This document shows, in pieces, positions 1 through 12,974 of a stretch of 64,000 nt of DNA (position 1 is its first letter; each line of letters starts with the position of its first letter). The notes beneath the pieces were generated by a model. The model saw only the letters and a list, made by a program, of their open reading frames with translations. It was not told the DNA's origin and searched no databases. Made by a program: the position numbers and the translations under genes. Source of the DNA: Agrocybe praecox (Eukaryota; Basidiomycota; Agaricomycetes; Agaricales; Agrocybaceae); NCBI GenBank assembly GCA_964017145.1, contig OZ024844.1, positions 558,001 to 622,000 on the forward strand, in the 5' to 3' direction.

Positions 1-2990
1 AATGCACATAAAGCATCTCTATACATGTCGACAAGTGTAGCAAAAATTTGGAGGCTTCAAATGGCCTTGGTGAATTGCAGTAACACTTGGAGTGTTTCGT
101 CACGCTGGATATAATTATCCCCGCAGGCAGGAGGCAGAGAGGCAGAGCGAAGAGGATGTGTCTGCATTCTTCTGAACGATGCTTGTTGGTTGAGCTCCTT
201 GAAGTGATAGATTTGAGGAGGCTTGGTAGCGTCTCTCTGACGAATATTCATGGGAAGCTAGCATTGTGGACGCTTCCAATGTTGCCAGATGAATCGGACA
301 TGGCACAAGTGTCGTTCAGAAAGAAAGTTGTCTCGAGTTGTCCAAACTGATCCAGAGTAGTGCATACTATGGTCTTTTATTTCTTCCTTCAGCAGCTGCA
401 GGCACTAGGTGCAGAGAAACCTAGCAGTTTCGATTGATGTTGGCGGAACGCTGATGGGTGTGGATGAACTAGTTTCCGCATGATCAGGAATTCGATGTAT
501 TTTCTCTGGGCATTGGTGGTCTTCTCTTCCTCTTCCAAGGATTGTCGTCACGGGAATACAATTCTGCCGCAGGTTGGACTAGCAAAGGTTCTGCTGCCTG
601 TCGGGTGCGGTAATGATCACTTCTGCAAACTGGTATCAGAAATACACAAAGAAGTATTTGGTTGCGCACCTATTACAGCCACCCGTATACGCTACGCTTC
701 GGTTTCGTGCTTTTCCACTGTTCCATGACCCATGTACCCTCCAGTGAGCAATTAAAAATCAATTGTTCGTTCAATTTCGAGTATCCTCCTCGAAATGGAA
801 ATGTAGGAGTTTAGTCTCTTCCCATTTCTGTCAGGTCCCGCGGAGTCACAGTTCTAAATGTTACGTTAAAAGCAGAACGCGCCTTTTTTTTCTGTTCATT
901 TTCTCCCTCCTCCTTCCTTCTCCCGGCCTCTTTTTTCTCTCTCCTCTCATCCAAGGCTCCATACCACCAAGCCGAGCGACCATCATTTCATTTGCCACCA
1001 TATTGTCGTTCTTCATTGAGGCGCTCTTCGCGGCCTTCCTCTTCCTTGTTCTGATAGTTGCTCATTGGCAGCGAGGGATTGGACTGTGGAGATGTCGTCG
1101 ACCACGGGTCATCGTGCTTGCTCCGCTGCAGTGACCAGGCTGCCAGTTCCGACACACATCACGACTTCGACGAACTTGTCGTACCCTTCGAGGTTGCCTT
1201 CGCTCCATGTGGCTTGGTCAGGCTCGAATGTGACATTGGTGAACTCCGTGCGTGGTTTTCTCTTGCTCCTCTGTTGGAAGCCGGTAGTTGATGCACTTTG
1301 TTGCAGAAACGCGAATCTTCTGAAAATTCTATTTTTGAACCGAATAGCGCGACCACAATAACTGCTCAGCTTCCCGCAGATGACAACCATGGCCTCCACC
1401 CGCATCTTGAAGCACGCATCTTGAGCTGCCTCGCAGCGATTTTTTCGGTGAGTCCGTCGCCAACAACCGATGGCAATGTATTGACTGGACGATCCCCACT
1501 CTTGCCAGCGTGCTGGTTCCAGCCTCATGAGCAAGTTCAAAACGTTGAAATTGAAAAGCACACGCATCAACAGCCTTCTTTGAACCCCAATCTCGTACAA
1601 AACTAATCGTCCCCCGCCGACTGTATTATATCCCATGACATCTCGCTGTTCCGGTTCTCTTGATTCTTGTCGCACGCATGGTCCATTTCACCTCTTCGAA
1701 TTCGTCTTGTATCATATATGCATTTTCTTGTTTTCTTGCTCTCGATTTGAAGCACACCCTACACCATGACATCTAGAATAGCCTTCTTGCCCGCCATTTC
1801 TAGCACTAGCACAAATATTAGCTCTAATTTAACATACACCCACATACTACCACACCCTTGTTGGTTTTTTTACACCGTTTCTTGCCGTCAAATTGAATTT
1901 TGAATTTTTGTAGTTGGAATCTGTCGTTCACTGGACTTGCGGCGTCTTATTTTGCTGTTTCTTCTCGCGTTGAAGCTCTTGATGGCTTGAACTTGAAGCT
2001 TGAAGCTTGAAAGTTGAAGTTGTTGATTGATGCCCACAAAACTTGACGGTCATTTCTTGACTCGATAATATGTCGTGAGGAACATCTTGAAGTAGGTTGA
2101 GAATGTTGGTTTTTATAGATGGAATCTGTGATTCATTGGTCTTATGGTATCTCTTCTTGACGACAATATACAGGGGAAAAAGTAAAATTCCATCTGACTT
2201 TGACATACTTTATCTTGATGTACACTCATGTCTGCGTCTTCAATATTTTAAACTTGAGGCTTCTTGTCTTGACAGCTATCTCTTGACTTGATGGTATGCC
2301 TTGAGGAACATCTTGAAGTAGGTTGAGGCACGCCGGCATCATCATCATCGCCCATCTATCGTTGTTAGAAACAAGTTCATCGTTATAATAGTCAAGTTAT
2401 AATAAAAATCGTTAAGTTTATGTGGGGAATATGAGAAATGTGAGGCTACAGAAATGAAAGGAAAGGTCGAATCGAGTCGTAAACCTCCAAACGTCGGCTT
2501 TCGAACAAGGGGTGATTGTGTGGACTGCCGGCTCTGTCCGCCCAGAGTGAAAGAATTTGAGGGAGGAACGTGACGAAAGTCGAGCACTAAGACATCCAAC
2601 GGTTCGTTTCAGCACTTCTATGGCACAAAACCAGCCGTTGGAAAGGTTTGTTGGCGATGGTCTGCAATTTGACTTGAGTGCGGTGAAGAGAGGAATCATG
2701 GGAATTTTCAGTGGTTACTATATAGTTCGCTTAATGGTCTGTGCGTGGAAATAATTCGCTTTGTTAGGCGTGTGTTAATTAATTGATAATATATTCCATT
2801 CATCAAATCCCAATCAAATCTTACCACAACAATACGACCTGAAATCAACCTGAACTTGAACAAAAACACAGGTTTTTCAAGAAATTTACCATTCAAGAGA
2901 GCCTCAGATGTTATCCTCATGAGTAGGGATCCATGGACTCACCTTTTTCTCTCTCATTCAGTCATTATTCTAGAATCTAGCTATGCACAT
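1..2990. other. No recognisable gene
   Basis: Short open frames occur on both strands but none shows a recognisable domain, a convincing start or fungal splice pairs that lengthen it. The longest (1109-1675, minus) resembles nothing I recognise. There is a pyrimidine-rich tract at about 880-960 and a short GAAGCTT-type tandem near 1990-2020. I see no rRNA, tRNA or terminal repeats. Confidence 0.4.
2056..2326 (+). repeat. Dispersed 45-bp direct repeat
   Basis: A segment at 2056-2100 recurs at 2281-2325. The last ~28 bases (TGAGGAACATCTTGAAGTAG onward) are identical and the earlier part has several mismatches. The copies are about 225 bp apart and the DNA between them is not obviously repeated. 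This looks like the remains of a local duplication. No function is inferred. Confidence 0.6.
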
Positions 2991-3069
2991 ATGTAATCTT
3001 CGACACCATACTGGCTTTTTATTTATGCATACTTCCGAAATTTGGCCCTAATGTGAGTTAGTTATTTTT

Positions 3070-5550
3070 CGTTCCACATCCTCTTTTCGCTTCCTTTCAA
3101 TTTCCCCTTCCTCCTCCTTTGCGTCGAGGCCAAAGTGCTGATTAAACTCGTGCACACAGTCCATCTGGTCCTACATCGGCCTGTCGAACGCCAACTATGC
3201 GCTCTTCGAAGTGAGGAACCCCAACACTTCGTCTGCATGGCTATCATCCTTGTCAATGTGTTGTCGCTTAAAGCGAATTTCGCTCATGATGCTGGTACGT
3301 TCGCTTTCGTTTCCTGCGTTTGAATTGGAATCAATACATTTTGCACGGATAGGCACGAAGTTTATCGGGTTGCGTGGGCAGAGGAGGTTAGGGAGCAAAC
3401 ATATACGACCTCCTTTGTGTCTTCGGTTGTCCTCTGTGCGCCCCGCTTCCTTTCCTGCCCGGGATGCGCAACTCACGCTCGACAATCTCGTTCATTCAAA
3501 CATGCAACTCAAATGCAACTTGGATGACATCTCCACGCTCCTCTTCGCCCTTACTCTCGCCTGCCTTGGTCCAAACCCACCATCAAGCACGAGCGTGACG
3601 ATTGGTATCATAAATAGTCACGCCCTTCCTTATCGCCATCCTCACTTTCCTCCCTCGAACAACCCACCCAATCTCCTTCATCTCCACCATCCTATTCCGC
3701 TTTTCTGATTTTCTCTCTTCTCCCATCTGGCTCTCCATCCCATTCATCGTGATGCCCCGCTCTCATGGGCTTGAGTCTCAGATCTCAACATCAACGACGA
3801 CTTACCCCTGCCCCAGGCCCTCCAAGTTCATCGTCCCTCTCGAGTCTCGAGGAGGCGGTATTTTTTCGGTGCGATGAGTTTTTTTTGTTCGTCGCCCCCC
3901 CTGTTGAGCCATCCATCAGGGAAGGGACCCTGTGTAATCTCACCGTATTGGACGCATTCGGTTGCGGGATAAGCAGTGTCTGAGTTGGTGACGGTTTATT
4001 GGGGAGGAGCATAAACAAAGTTCTACGGATGAGAAGGCCGTACCTGGCCTGTCTCCTTCAGCACCGGCACCAGCACCACCGCCAGCACCACCGCCAGCTT
4101 ATCGTGCACCTGCGGTTCCGACTGCACCGGTATCTTCACCTGCACCAGCGCCTATCTCGGTTCTCTTGTCCAAATACCTGCGACGACCCCTCCGGCTGTT
4201 CCTGCCACTGGAGTATCAGCGGTGTCTGCAGGAGCAGACTCGAGTACTTCGTCGGTTGGTGAAGCCCAAGGAGCAGGCCATGAGAGAGCAAAATCTCGCA
4301 TCGATGAGATCGGGTTGGGCAAGATTTTCGGTGGCCAACGCGAAAGAGAAAGAGGGAAGTGGAAGTCCGAGCATCAGTGCTACGTCAGGTGCTGCATCGG
4401 GCGCGTCTCAGCCTGATTTTTCAATGTATATCACGAACGACGGAGACAAGAACGAAAAGAGGAAGGAAAAGAGAAGAAGAGGAAGAAGGGTACAAGTGGA
4501 AGAAGGAACACGGAACCAGAAGACGCCGATTAGTTCTGTGTAGTCCGAGGGCAGTACCACCGCCATACCAGCTATAGGCCAGAATGCCAATGCGAGTTTA
4601 CGACCCCCACCAATACCCACATCTATGTCATTTCCACCGGATGCAGCTGGACGTTCGACGTCCGTGAACTCGAACGCGTCTGCATCGTTATTACACTCTG
4701 CTGCACTGTCAACCAGTCTGGCGAGAAGTATGGAAAGGAACAGCAGAGCCTCGTTTTTCCTCCTGTTCTGGTGGTGGTTACCACTTCACCTTTGCGGGTT
4801 TCGCGCCCTGCACCTCCCACACCTGTTCGAAGCGAGACGGCTGCTGCTGCCGTACCCACTACGGCTACTGCACACGTTACATCTTCATCTTCCTTTGTTT
4901 CTAGATTCAGGAATAGTGTTACCGTTGGCAGCAGGGACTGCGAACGTCAACGAACAGGCTCGGTGCGTTCTACGTCTTCGCAAGCACAGCAACAACAACA
5001 GCAACAGAATGCTCCCCCACCTCATGCCTATGCTCAGCTGCGTATCCATCACGGTACAGTGGATCAGATTACAATTCCGACGAGGCCACCGCCGGAGGTG
5101 CTTGAGAGTATCAGTATTGAGGCGCAGATGGAGAGCGAATATGAGGTTAGGTGTGTTAGGGTAAAGAAGAGGAAGGATGCAGTCTGTCTGGTTCCGCTAC
5201 TGAAGGACACGAAGAAAGAAAAACCGCCTGGGTTGGCTGTGATCACCATGATGGGTAGTGCAGCTTCTAACAGCGTCGATAAGCGCGGCTTACCACTTCC
5301 CTCTCCGTCTGGTGCGTTCTCAACAATCGTCCAAAGTCGCGTCGGGTGTTCCTCCCACATCAGCAGCAGCGTCATCTCATGGGGTCTCGAATACACTGTC
5401 ATTCAATGACGAACATTCTGTCGTTGTTGGCGACCCTCTGCCCTCGACTGTTGGGCTTGTGGCATCTTCCAGCGTTGATCCTATAACGCTTGTTATGTCG
5501 TCTGGACAGGCGGCATTCCCTTTCAACACTGGCTCTGCCTCTGGTTAGGT
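3070..5550 (+). pseudogene. Decayed Ser/Pro/Gln-rich coding region
   Basis: Several overlapping plus-strand frames show protein-like but low-complexity composition: a Pro/Ala-rich run at about 4045-4160, a Ser/Ala-rich stretch at 4166-4540, and a Ser/Thr/Gln-rich stretch with a Gln run at about 4985-5005 in the frame 4771-5409. The plausible frame changes at about 4165, 4320 and 4750, and no GT-AG introns obviously reconcile the shifts. I read this as one degraded gene or a rapidly evolving regulatory protein broken by indels. I do not recognise a domain. It could instead be an intact multi-exon gene whose splicing I failed to resolve. Confidence 0.3.
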
Positions 5551-5995
5551 TCAGCGTCGAGTTGACGGGATTGAATAGGCCGAATGATGTGTATAGCTTG
5601 GATGTGGGAGGTTGAAGGGAATTTTGAGGAGTTATAAGTTTTTGTATGTTACGTTGAGGCAGTACGTGTTCTTTTCTTTCTTTTCTTCGATTTTTATCCT
5701 TTTTTTTCTTCTTCGTTCTTTCGATCCGTATTTATTGCTGCTGTCGATACTGGGCTCGTACATCTACACCTGCTTTTAAAATTTTACTTCTCTCGCGTTC
5801 TCATCTTTTATCTGGCCCATCTAAATGGCTGGTATATTCCGGCATCAAGTACGTCTAATGTTCGACGCGTGTTGCATTACATATTCACAAAGAATGCTGA
5901 ATATCAAAACCGTGATTACTATGTGGGATGTAATATGCTAGAATTTTCCGCGGCGACTACATCTTCGGACTTGGAACATAAACCCTCCCCCCGAA

Positions 5996-8895
5996 TTAGG
6001 CAATTTCAACAGCGTACACAAAATTAACAGCTCCTTCTCCTTCCTCTTCCTTAGAGATAGGACCAAGAACGTCAGAATCCTGAGCCCAAGAAAAGGAAGT
6101 AGGGTGTGCACTAAACACCGACTTGAGTCGGAGATAGCTTTCCTCATATTCATCTAGTTTTGTCGATTTTCTGTTCAAGATGTTAAGCAAATTGGTTCCT
6201 TGGCCAATTTCTTCATTGAGAGCTCGTGAGGAACATCCTTGAACTTCAACCCAATAGCAAGTGTAGCCGTTTGGTTGCGGGTCGTTCGCGTGTAAAGGTC
6301 TTCTGACGGCTGGTCTCTCGGAGGGTAATTTTTTGTGGTCGGACTTTAAGGTGATTTTAAGATTGAAAACTATAACGAAATATGGGATGTCCTCTGCCAG
6401 TGGTTCCGGAACGTCGTCAAATATCCCAAGAGTCTCTGCAGAAAAATGGTCAGCTTGTGTATGCGTCGGACTGTTCACTTGGATAAGGATGAAGGTAACA
6501 CTATTTCGACCTAATTTCGTCTCCGGACCGTTCGTCATTACATGAACGGGAACAATTATGTTGATGTACTTTTGGCGATCATAACATTGCCAGGCGTTTG
6601 CTCGAGCAAGAGCTTTCCAAGCAGCTGCCGTTGAAACGACAGAAGAATCCCCAGCTCGAGCAAAGTGAGTGAAGCGGACGTATTTATCTTTGCATGCGTC
6701 CTCCATCGTCTCGCCATCTTTCTTGTTTCTTGGTTTCGCTGAACCCAATTTTTTCGCATAGTCAGGGAACAATGTTTTGAAGAACGTCCATAAGGGGACA
6801 GCCTCGTTGTAAGGCGCCTTTGGGTCCCAAATCCTTGTGCTTTGGTCTATCTCCTTATTCTCTCCTAACCGAATACCTCTCGTTGCCAGATCCTGTGCAC
6901 GGGTCAGGATGAATCGAGCGATCACTTCTCCGCAGTTCTCCTCCGCAACGAAGTTTTTGTTTATGATCCAACATACCACAGACGCGACGTTGAGTTCCAG
7001 ATCCACCTCGAGCCCCCGCCAGATCCACGCAGCCGCCTCAGCAATGACGGGTTCCGAAGAATACCCTGCGAACAGATACTCATCATCTGCAGGAGCGTGA
7101 TATGTGATGGCCATATGGGTTGCCACGAACTGGTGAGCCTCTGAATATAGCGGGTGCAACTGCAGAGCCAATCTAGAGGCGAGAACTGCATACATTCTTG
7201 TTGGATCCTCCAAGATATTATCAGGTATCTCGACTGCTAGCAAAAGCTTTTGCTGAGCGAAGAGAATGAGATTATTGAGCATCTCTTGACCAGTCTTTTC
7301 ATCCGCCAACCTGGTCCACCATCTGTTCCAGAAATAGTCAATGCCTTGCCATAGTCAGAATTTGCGAATAGATCATACAACGGACGTCCAAAGCGTGCCA
7401 AGAATTCCAACGAACAGACGTCTTTCAGCGAGCTTGTCCCTTCCTTGATTATACTTTGCCCATTCCACGCATCAAAGGCGAAATGGACAAAGGGAGGGGA
7501 CTGTTGAATCCCGCCGGATTTCGTTGTTGCCAATAACTGACTTGATGCCGAGTTGGTCGAAATGAGGATTCCGGATAGACCCTCTGTCCTACATTCCTCC
7601 ATCGCAAAACATATAAAATCCAGGGCACTCCTCGGATCACCTTCTATTAGATTTCTTTGGGAGCCAAGAAAGTGGCATTCGTCGATGTAAACAATAATCT
7701 TAGCTCTGGTACCCTCGTTGGAGACGTATTGCAGGAGCTCAGAAAGCGTATCCCTCATAACTAAAATATTGCTTTTCAAATACGACTCATCGGCAGATTT
7801 GAAACTGGATACCTGTAATATGTTAGATTTCAGTAGTAACGGTAGTGGAAATTATGCACTCACCGGGTCAAGGTCATTACGTGCGCAGTTATAAATGTGT
7901 TCACGAAATGTTACTGTGTCGCCCCTTTCCTCTTCCAAAAGTCTGCGCCATTCCGCGGGGGCCATTTTACAAAGAGGCGCGCGAATTTGGGCCAGTATAT
8001 GCTGAAAGATGCACGTAAAAAAACCGACACACATTGATTTTATTATAAACTCATTGTCGTATCTGGCCTGGAACATTCTCTTGAATGCTGCCACGAGGGG
8101 GGCATCGCCGTAGGGAAAACCTGCGGAAGCGAGTTCTCAGCAGTGCATATAGCTAGTAACATTGGTCTTACCTGTATCCTCTGGGTAGGCTTCTCTTAGG
8201 CACATAGGGATCGTAAAGATTTTCTTGGACAATTCGTGAACAGTTCTCGACTTTCCTGTACCCGAACTCTGAATTACACGTAGGGTCGTTCCACCCTGCT
8301 CTATCCGGTCAAGTAGACGATTCACGCCGCTACCAGCGTAGGGGACGTTCCATGCATATTCAGTAGCTGCCCGATAGATAAGCTTACCGGAGATATAATT
8401 CAGATGGAACAAAATTACCTGACACTATGCGCAAGAGTTCAGCAAATAAACACTACGGGACAAGATGAGGAGACTCACTTGCATCTGACCTGAGCGTTTT
8501 TGAAGGCCATGCCAATGTTCCGTATTTTTCTGCATAAAGAACTTTCAATAGAGCTAGATAATTATGTTAGAAGTACATCAGGCAACAAGCACCACGACTG
8601 GGCTTTCACCTCGTATGTCGGAGTATACGAGAGGCATTGATCTCAGTCTCCTAATCCATTCGTCAACCAGCGCCTGAAGGCGGATGCTTTTCTTCAATAG
8701 CCCTTGCCGAGCGTCGATGTTCAACAGCTTTGGAAAATATTTCTTGTCCCCGTTCGAAACTATACACTCATACAGGGCGAACGACATTGTGATGGATTTG
8801 TCGTATACGAATTCAGTTTTTACACGTTTCTGTGATGTTTCTTCGAAAAGATTATCATCCGCTGGCCTTTTCGAAGAGTTCGTAGATAAATCCAT
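5996..8895 (-). pseudogene. Crinkler-like P-loop NTPase / REase-fold gene, probably frameshifted
   Basis: Minus-strand gene of about six exons: 8610-8895, 8553 down to ~8465, ~8430 down to 8173, 7864-8120, 7382-7812 and 5996-7322. Exon 3 holds a Walker A-type motif (SSGTGKSR) and exon 5 a Walker B-type motif (IIVYIDECHF), so the N-terminal half is a STAND/AAA-like NTPase. The last exon has alternating strands ending in an IIVPV ... FILIQV pattern, like the restriction-endonuclease-fold nuclease of Crinkler-type proteins (established architecture NTPase plus REase). The 59-base intron 7323-7381 joins RP to WWTRLADE cleanly. Odd points: no GT-AG pair joins exon 2 to the Walker A frame. The splice that best fits the family runs into a stop at about 8390. 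The lysine expected after IQV is absent. These suggest decay. The gene is divergent from the paralogue cluster starting at 9456. Confidence 0.6.
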
Positions 8896-9455
8896 GTTTC
8901 CAAAGGTACAGAAAGCAGTCCTGGATCCAAACTGGATCGGATGAGATGATGACAGTGGATAAATGATCGGCGGCGCGGCGCGTCAAAGCGCCGTCACCTT
9001 CTTGAATTTCCCCGCCATCTTTAAATACCCAAACACCGATCACCCAGTGACGCTTCTGTCTGATAGAGACGAACAAATACGACGTTTCACAATACAATCA
9101 ACCTTGAATCCCGTCAAGGAACTTTACGAACCTCCAGGGGCGCGTAGCCGATTGCCTCCGATATTATTGGTTTTCACCGTAAAACCTCTTAGAATTCAAC
9201 GTTCAGAGGTTACCTCCGCAACACCACATACAAGAGTTTTGGAGATGACTGGTCCTACAACCACGGCAAACATGACGCATTAACAGCCCCATGTTACTTT
9301 GTGCACATTCAAAATTCGTTACCAGGGACCAAGGTATCCATTGATGCCGTGCCTGTCATTTGTTTGAGCAGATCGATGTTTTCTTTAGTCTTTTCCCGAC
9401 AGGGTTGCCCACTGAAGTTGTACAGCCCTGACGAGCGCGCACAGCTGTAGGAGAA
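8896..9455. promoter_or_regulatory. Divergent intergenic region
   Basis: About 560 bp separate the start of the minus-strand NTPase gene (8895) from the first of three plus-strand paralogues (split ATG beginning 9456). It must hold both promoters and the 5' leaders. I see no clear TATA box. A short minus-strand frame across it is not convincing as a gene. Confidence 0.45.
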
Positions 9456-9513
9456 ATGTGAGTCAATTCGCCTCCATATTAATACGTTCACATTCCCATT
9501 GATCTTTACAGGG
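9456..9513 (+). promoter_or_regulatory. Intron-split start codon, start-stop element (copy 1)
   Basis: The sequence reads AAAT|GTGAGT...TTTACAG|GGAC. Splicing creates ATG GAC. Without splicing the same AT plus the donor G reads ATG TGA, an immediate stop. The element has the same geometry in the two downstream paralogues. Confidence 0.75.
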
Positions 9514-12254
9514 ACTATCACTCTATGCATCTCGAGCTTCATGACCACCACATCCAACCTCCAACGAGGTCGGCGACACTAACAACGGCATCGAATGCTG
9601 TTGATCCAGTTCTCAATAACCCATCGATTGGCTCCGCAATCCAAGTACTGGAATCACTTGTGGACATCGGCAAGGCCCTCCCATTCATTGCACCGGCTTT
9701 CGTATTGCTCAAGGTCATCATCGATCTGGAGAAACGCGCCCAGGATGTCGACCTCAAATGTACAGATCTTTTGGAACGCATCACTTTCATGCTCAGCCAT
9801 CTACCTGTTCTGCAAAAGATCGAAATCATGCCATCGACGCGACAGGTCATCGAGCGCGTAAATGATGCGCTGAAAGAGTCAGCTTCCCTAATTGCTGCTT
9901 ATCGCAAGCAAAACCGCATTGTTCGTCGTCTTGCCATTGGAAATCGAGAAAAATTCACGACATGTGCGACCACCATTAATGACTGCTGTCGCGATCTGCT
10001 CATGAGTCTCCAAATTCACCAATCTGCCAAACTCGATATTCTAACACGCGACGTGCCCATCGACGACGAAGATAAAGCTGCGAGGACCTTCGTAGAGCAA
10101 CATGGTGGCAGTGTGGACGCCGTCATGCACGACAGGGAGCTAGTCAAGGAATTTGCTACGCAACAACACCTAGTCATGGATGATTCGGTCATGGAACAAC
10201 TGAACGCGAACATCACCGAGTCGATGCAGCAGAACCATACGCGTTTGGAAGGGATTCTACGGGATAATGTCAATACCGCTATTGCGGATGGCCTGAAGAA
10301 CATGGCCATGGAACTGAACGCATTAGAAGCCGAGCAAAAATTCAAATGCGTCCAATGCGATAAAGAATTTACGAATTATACCAATGGACCGAAAGCGTGC
10401 TCGTTCCACCGTGCAGAATATGATTCATGGTCGAAACAATTTCCATGTTGCAGCACATCTCATCCCTGCCAATTCAATGCCCATCGATCAAAACATCATT
10501 GCGACTATCCGTACGGAACATTCTTCCCCCGTGTATGGGCAATTACTGGCTATGTTGACACCACAGATCAGTGGGCAGCAGTGGAGGACATAAATCTAGA
10601 GTCCGATGACGTTCAGAAAGCTTCGGTTCACAAGCTACTTAGATGGGTTTCGCGTGGTGCTCTTGTTGAAGAGAACACTTTGCTCGTCATGGTCGGCAGA
10701 GTATCGTACAAATACCCATACTACTTCAACGCATTTACTGCAAATGGCATGGAGGAAATATCTAAATCCGTACGACACTCACGCCGTACGTTAATTTTCC
10801 GGACTTCTCCAGATGAGAACGAGTTTGCTATGGCAGAATGGATCCTTTCAATCTCAGGCAAAATCACCGGAATACGTATAATTGCAAAGAGCGCGACCTC
10901 TGCTCAACCTTGGATCCGTGTGTGTCCTGTCGATCTCAAGACATGTACGAAGTCGGGGGACAGCTTAACACTCTCAGAAGGCGGATTTCGGTCATACACT
11001 CCTGCTTTGCCGTATGTTTTGCCTGAAACGGTCCTGATTGGTCCAATCCTCAAGGATACCCAATCTCGTCCAACTCGTACCAATTTCAAGACCAGGTCAT
11101 CCCCATCCCTTCGAGTCATTCTGAAGGCAATGTCTGATCCTCCTCTCGAAGCGAACCCCAGCGCCGCCAGTACTAAAGCTGATTATTTCTTCGGAAAAGT
11201 GTCCATATTCAATAATAATCCAGCTGGATCACTGAATCCAGTAACAATTGCAGCAGTTTCCGCGTCTTACCGTATGATTGGTGATGCAGATTATGCACCA
11301 GCGGAAGAATGCATTGTTGTAGAGGGACTCGATGCACCGGTGACTATCGAGCCGCGACAGTCTTGGCTGCTCAACTTAAAGATAACAGTCCCAAGGAATG
11401 AAGAAGACTCGAAGCTCGAAGCTCGATGGTGGAATCGAGCATTTGTTTCTCGCCATCGTCCTATCCGGATCAAGGTTGTCGTCGAAGATATCGAAGGAGA
11501 GCAGTGCTCACTTGTTCTGGAACATGTGTATAAGCCATACTCGCTTGAGAAACAGAAAGACGCGGACCTCGCATTCTTCTTTTTTGACAATCCCAAAATG
11601 TTCTCCCGTTACTCTTTGCACGTCGAACCTGCAGATAGGGATGACGCAGTCATCAAATTTTCGGGTACGGAAGTCAAGACGAAGCGGTTGGTCAAGGCCG
11701 TATACCAGGCTTTAAAGACGGGGAAGACAGAAATTGACCTTGAGATCGGTCAGCAACATCATGACGGAGAATGGGAGTGGGCGGTGTATGCATTGGTTGA
11801 CACATCTTGCCGCCAGGTGTATGGGTTCAAGGTAATACTTAAAGAAGGCAACAATGTTCCCATTAAGCGCTTGGGTTGTGTGGGATACGTCCTATGCCCT
11901 AGCTATGGCGATGTCGTTCCAAATAAGTCACGCCCCATCAGCTATGCTACAGAAATTGCCAAATTAACGCCCATGGAACCTTACGCGATGCCAGAATATC
12001 CCCAAGATGATGCCGTGGATGACTTCAAGCCTCCTGTTCCGCCGAAGCCGATGACGCCAATCGCGGAGGTACCTCCTCTACCAATACCTACTACGACTGC
12101 ATCTCTCGGCCTAGTCAATGGTATTCCTCCAGAGTTAACTAAGCGGTTAGCTTCTATCGATACGAATCTCGAACGTATTGCCACTGCCCTGGAGAGATTA
12201 GTGGGAATTTTACCTGGTTCTATGCCTCCGAACGGTAATGGTGCGAGTTGTTGA
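9456..12254 (+). CDS. Conserved hypothetical protein, paralogue 1 (4-helix-bundle/Cys-His family)
   Basis: Two exons: 9456-9457 (AT) and 9512-12254, giving 914 residues. The 54-base intron 9458-9511 (GTGAGT...TTTACAG) splits the start codon. Residues ~40-190 are helical and amphipathic (IPF/LPFIAPAFVLLK, DLEKRAQDVD, LIAAYRKQ), resembling the MLKL/HeLo or Goodbye-type N-terminal bundles of fungal cell-death and STAND proteins; this is inference. A Cys/His module follows at ~280-340 (CVQC, ACSFH, FPCC, HPCQF, HHC), probably zinc-binding. The C-terminal half is beta-rich with no named domain that I can assign. The tail is Pro-rich and lacks the hydrophobic C-terminal segment of paralogues 2 and 3. 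I recall relatives as common hypothetical proteins in Agaricomycetes. Function is unknown. Confidence 0.85.
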
Positions 12255-12910
12255 GTGGGTCAATTTTTGGGGCCTCGTTAATGCTACTAGTAATGACCGC
12301 GTGGAATTAGCTCATATCCCGTATGGCATATTCAAGATTGGCACGCAAAAACAAGTACTTACATATGGCATATACATATATACGTGCCTCGAGAGCACTA
12401 AGAACGTTCACTGCCGTGATCATTTCAATCACTTCGTAATGTCTATGTTGCGGCCGATCTACGCGGCTGTTATCTGTTCACCTTTGACAGTGGAAACCCA
12501 ACTTGTGTCATCACCTACCTGGAAACAGAGAGTTATGTACTTGTCAATGATAAATGAACATGAACTCTATTTGTTTGTCGACAGTCACGTTTTTTCCGAT
12601 TCTGACAAGTTTTGCGAATTCTGTTCTCGACACTTCGATCAGCTCAAAACTACTTTCCAACTTGCGAGACGATGGAAGCATTTTATGAGCCAAGGTTGCA
12701 GGTATGCATGCCTTCATTATTTCCTACTTTGGGAAAAAATATGACTGACAGTCTACTTCGCTCTTGATTAGTATCTGTTGACAATCAGAAATCAGTTTCC
12801 ATTGGCTTAATTCATCAAAGGCTACTTAATGTTACTCACACTGTTTCCTCTTAAGAACCGCCTCTGCCCTTACATTTGCCTCCAGGAAGTAATTTACTCT
12901 TCAAAAAAGA
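12255..12910 (+). other. Intergenic spacer with leader of paralogue 2
   Basis: About 650 bp between paralogues 1 and 2. A frame running 12238-12744 overlaps the end of paralogue 1, has no recognisable content and is probably not a gene. The last ~80 bases are presumably the 5' leader of paralogue 2 and include an upstream ATG near 12829. Confidence 0.4.
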
Positions 12911-12974
12911 ATGTAAGTACAAGATTGTGATAGATACGTACCTCTTCGCTCATAACAAGTGCCCATTGACAGGG
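12911..12974 (+). promoter_or_regulatory. Intron-split start codon, start-stop element (copy 2)
   Basis: AAT|GTAAGT...TTGACAG|GGATC: splicing gives ATG GAT CAA; the unspliced RNA reads ATG TAA. The following codons (MDQ) match those of paralogue 3. Confidence 0.75.

Noticed and set aside
3195..3708. Overlapping frames on both strands near 3.2-3.7 kb as a gene
   Set aside because: Neither strand gives a recognisable domain or a clean exon chain; kept only as part of a possible decayed region.
12238..12744. 168-codon frame after paralogue 1
   Set aside because: It overlaps the end of paralogue 1, has no recognisable composition and no homologue in the spacers after paralogues 2 and 3.
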